Source: Kiritimatiellia bacterium
Lineage (GTDB): Bacteria; Verrucomicrobiota; Kiritimatiellia; RFP12; UBA1067
Length of the DNA stretch: 6,346 nt
Reading direction: 5' to 3'
Assembly (NCBI GenBank): GCA_017508315.1
Contig: JAFVZE010000324.1
Coordinates: forward strand, 1 to 6,346
The notes under the pieces are model-generated. The model was not told the origin of the DNA and did no database searches. It was given only the letters and a program-made list of their open reading frames with translations. Positions 5,118-6,346 of this stretch are shown here, in pieces. The translations under genes were made by a program, and so were the position numbers. Position 1 is the stretch's first letter. The number at the start of each line of letters is the position of its first letter.

Positions 5118-5972
5118 ATGAACAGAAGAGAATTCGTTTTGGGAAGCGTTGGCGCCGCCGGCGCGCTGGCGCTCGGGGGTTGTTCATGTCTCTGTAATGG
5201 CGGGAGCGGTTTCAAACTGGCGATGGCGGGCTACACGCTCCACCGTTTCCGGGCGGACGAGGCGCTCAAATTCTGCGAGCGCAACGGCTTTAAGTATCTT
5301 TGCGTCAAGAATTTCCATCTGCCGTTCGATTCGACGGCCGCGCAGATCGCCGGATTCAGGCGCATGTGCGCCGACCACGGCGTGACGCCCTACGGAGTCG
5401 GCCCCATCTACATGGAAACCGCCGATGACGCAAAGAAGTATTTCGACTACGCCGCGGCGCTCGGCGTGGATACGCTCGTCGGCGTTCCCGGCGAGCGCGG
5501 CGCCGACGGCAAGACGCGTTCGAGCCGCAGGATGTGCGAGACGGTTTCCGAACTTTGCTCCGGATACTCCATCCGCTTTGCGATCCACAACCACGGTCGC
5601 AACCCGAAGACCGGCAATCCGCTGCTCTATCCCGCGGTTCCCGAAACGTGGGAGCTTATCAAGGATCTCGATCCGAGGCTCGGGCTGTGCGTCGACTGGG
5701 CGTACACGTACGCCGACAATCTCGATTGCGCCGAGGTCGCCAGAAAGTACCGCAGCCGCATTTTCGACGGCCATGTGCGCTGTCTCTGCGACGCCGGCAA
5801 CGGTTCGGCCGGCATCGATCCGGCGAGACGCGTATTCGATTACGATGCGATTTTCGACGCCCTCAGGGAGATCGGTTATACCGGCTGTCTCGGCTTGGAG
5901 CTCGCCAACGCTTTTCCGGAGAATCCGCAGTGGATCGTCCAGTCTCGCAAATACTTTGAAGGGCTCATGTGA
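5118..5972 (+). CDS. Sugar phosphate isomerase/epimerase-like TIM barrel, Tat lipoprotein
   Basis: This 284-residue protein is of the xylose-isomerase-like TIM-barrel (AP endonuclease family 2) type, whose members isomerise, epimerise or eliminate on sugars and keto-glycosides. ATG 5118 is chosen because it gives the leader 'MNRREFVLG' with twin arginines, a hydrophobic run, and lipobox 'LGGC' (19-22); the upstream GTG 5064 would bury this leader. Lipidation would be at C22, with C24 and C26 nearby. The barrel shows 'FKLAMAGYTLHRF' (32-44), 'IHNHG' (156-160), 'CVDWAYTYAD' (191-200), 'DGHVRCL' (217-223) and 'GLELAN' (259-264); H159, D193, H219 and E261 are the likely metal ligands by analogy with the family. 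Only a weak ribosome binding site (GAAGAATGGG) lies within the 22-bp gap, suggesting coupling to the gene before. It partners the flanking oxidoreductases, probably acting on their product. Exact reaction unknown. Confidence 0.9.
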   Translation: MNRREFVLGSVGAAGALALGGCSCLCNGGSGFKLAMAGYTLHRFRADEALKFCERNGFKYLCVKNFHLPFDSTAAQIAGFRRMCADHGVTPYGVGPIYMETADDAKKYFDYAAALGVDTLVGVPGERGADGKTRSSRRMCETVSELCSGYSIRFAIHNHGRNPKTGNPLLYPAVPETWELIKDLDPRLGLCVDWAYTYADNLDCAEVARKYRSRIFDGHVRCLCDAGNGSAGIDPARRVFDYDAIFDALREIGYTGCLGLELANAFPENPQWIVQSRKYFEGLM

Positions 5973-6346
5973 TGTTTTCGCTATTGTTTGCGGCAGTGAA
6001 TCTCGTCACCGTCGATCCCGGACACTTCCACGCGGCGCTCGTGCAGAACCGCACGTATCCGGAAGTGGCGCGGGAGGTGAAAGTCTTCGCGCCCGCCGGC
6101 GCGGAACTTGATGCGCATCTGAAGCTCATCGGTTCGTTCAATACGCGCGGGGATTCCCCGACCTCGTGGAAGGAAGTCGTGTTCCGCGGCGGCGATTATC
6201 TCGAGGCGTTCATCGCCGCGGCGAAAAACGGCGAACTCGGCGAAAATCCGGTTGCGGTTTTCGCCGGCAAAAACGACCGCAAGGGCGATTATGCGCTCGC
6301 GGCGGTCGAGGCGGGGGTGAACGTTCTTTCCGACAAGCCCATGGCC
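5972..6346 (+). CDS. Putative oxidoreductase (Oxidoreduct_C-type, Gfo/Idh-like), N-terminal part
   Basis: The gene runs off the right edge; 125 residues are seen. ATG 5972 overlaps the previous stop by one base (TGATG), the classic arrangement for translational coupling; GTG 5969 just before it is an in-frame alternative. The sequence 'LVTVDPGHFHAALVQ' (11-25), 'FAPAGAELDAHLKLIGSFN' (40-58), 'PTSWKEVVF' (63-71) and 'GVNVLSDKPMA' (115-125) matches the N-terminal half of the predicted oxidoreductases that carry the 'putative oxidoreductase C-terminal' domain, common in Bacteroidota and PVC bacteria. The DKP at 121-123 takes the place of the EKP of typical Gfo/Idh enzymes, and DPGHFHAA replaces the usual glycine-rich loop. 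The first ten residues (MFSLLFAAVN) look like the stump of a signal peptide, too short to be sure of export. It closes the sugar-redox set; the C-terminal domain is outside the window. Confidence 0.88.
   Translation, partial: MFSLLFAAVNLVTVDPGHFHAALVQNRTYPEVAREVKVFAPAGAELDAHLKLIGSFNTRGDSPTSWKEVVFRGGDYLEAFIAAAKNGELGENPVAVFAGKNDRKGDYALAAVEAGVNVLSDKPMA

Noticed and set aside
3485..5215. Minus-strand frame of 576 codons opposite the oxidoreductase
   Set aside because: Antisense shadow of a gene with clear family motifs; its Arg/Ala/Val-rich, His-rich translation is typical of non-coding frames in GC-rich DNA.

Overview
The window joins two regions of different character. Positions 1 to about 2,400 are AT-richer and hold the end of a HepT-like toxin gene, two unrecognised genes and long structured intergenic DNA. 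Positions 2,430-6,346 are clearly GC-richer (codons ending mostly in C or G) and hold four densely packed, co-directional genes: homoserine dehydrogenase, a Tat-exported Gfo/Idh/MocA oxidoreductase, a TIM-barrel sugar isomerase/epimerase with a Tat/lipoprotein leader, and the start of a second oxidoreductase. The exported oxidoreductase plus TIM-barrel pairing, with 'MNRR(D/E)F' leaders, is common in the PVC group (Verrucomicrobiota, Kiritimatiellota, Lentisphaerota, Planctomycetota) and in Bacteroidota. I lean towards a Kiritimatiellota- or Lentisphaerota-like bacterium, but this is inference from gene style and not from a marker gene.

Left region. Positions 1-228 are the C-terminal 75 residues of a HepT-like (DUF86) protein; any MntA-type antitoxin partner would lie off the left edge. 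Positions 229-573 have no convincing gene but carry a chain of inverted repeats, two of which compete for the same bases. A 370-residue single-pass membrane protein with coiled coils (574-1686) follows, then a basic 91-residue protein (1710-1985), probably co-transcribed with it. A 17-bp imperfect palindrome follows at 2002-2045. The rest, up to 2429, is non-coding apart from a good sigma70-type promoter near 2364-2393 with a 7-bp inverted repeat over its -35 box.

Right region. Homoserine dehydrogenase (monofunctional, C-terminal ACT domain) makes homoserine for Thr and Met. Only 44 bp downstream, with a strong Shine-Dalgarno, begins the exported oxidoreductase. The next gaps are 22 bp and then a 1-nt stop/start overlap (TGATG). 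The last three genes look like a translationally linked set for oxidising, isomerising or cleaving a sugar or glycoside outside the cytoplasm; the substrate cannot be read from sequence. Why hom sits at the head of this set is unexplained.

No tRNA, rRNA, CRISPR array, transposase or integron attC site was found. The best candidates for something undescribed are the two-gene unit at 574-1985, the alternative-hairpin leader in front of it, and the exported sugar-redox set behind hom.
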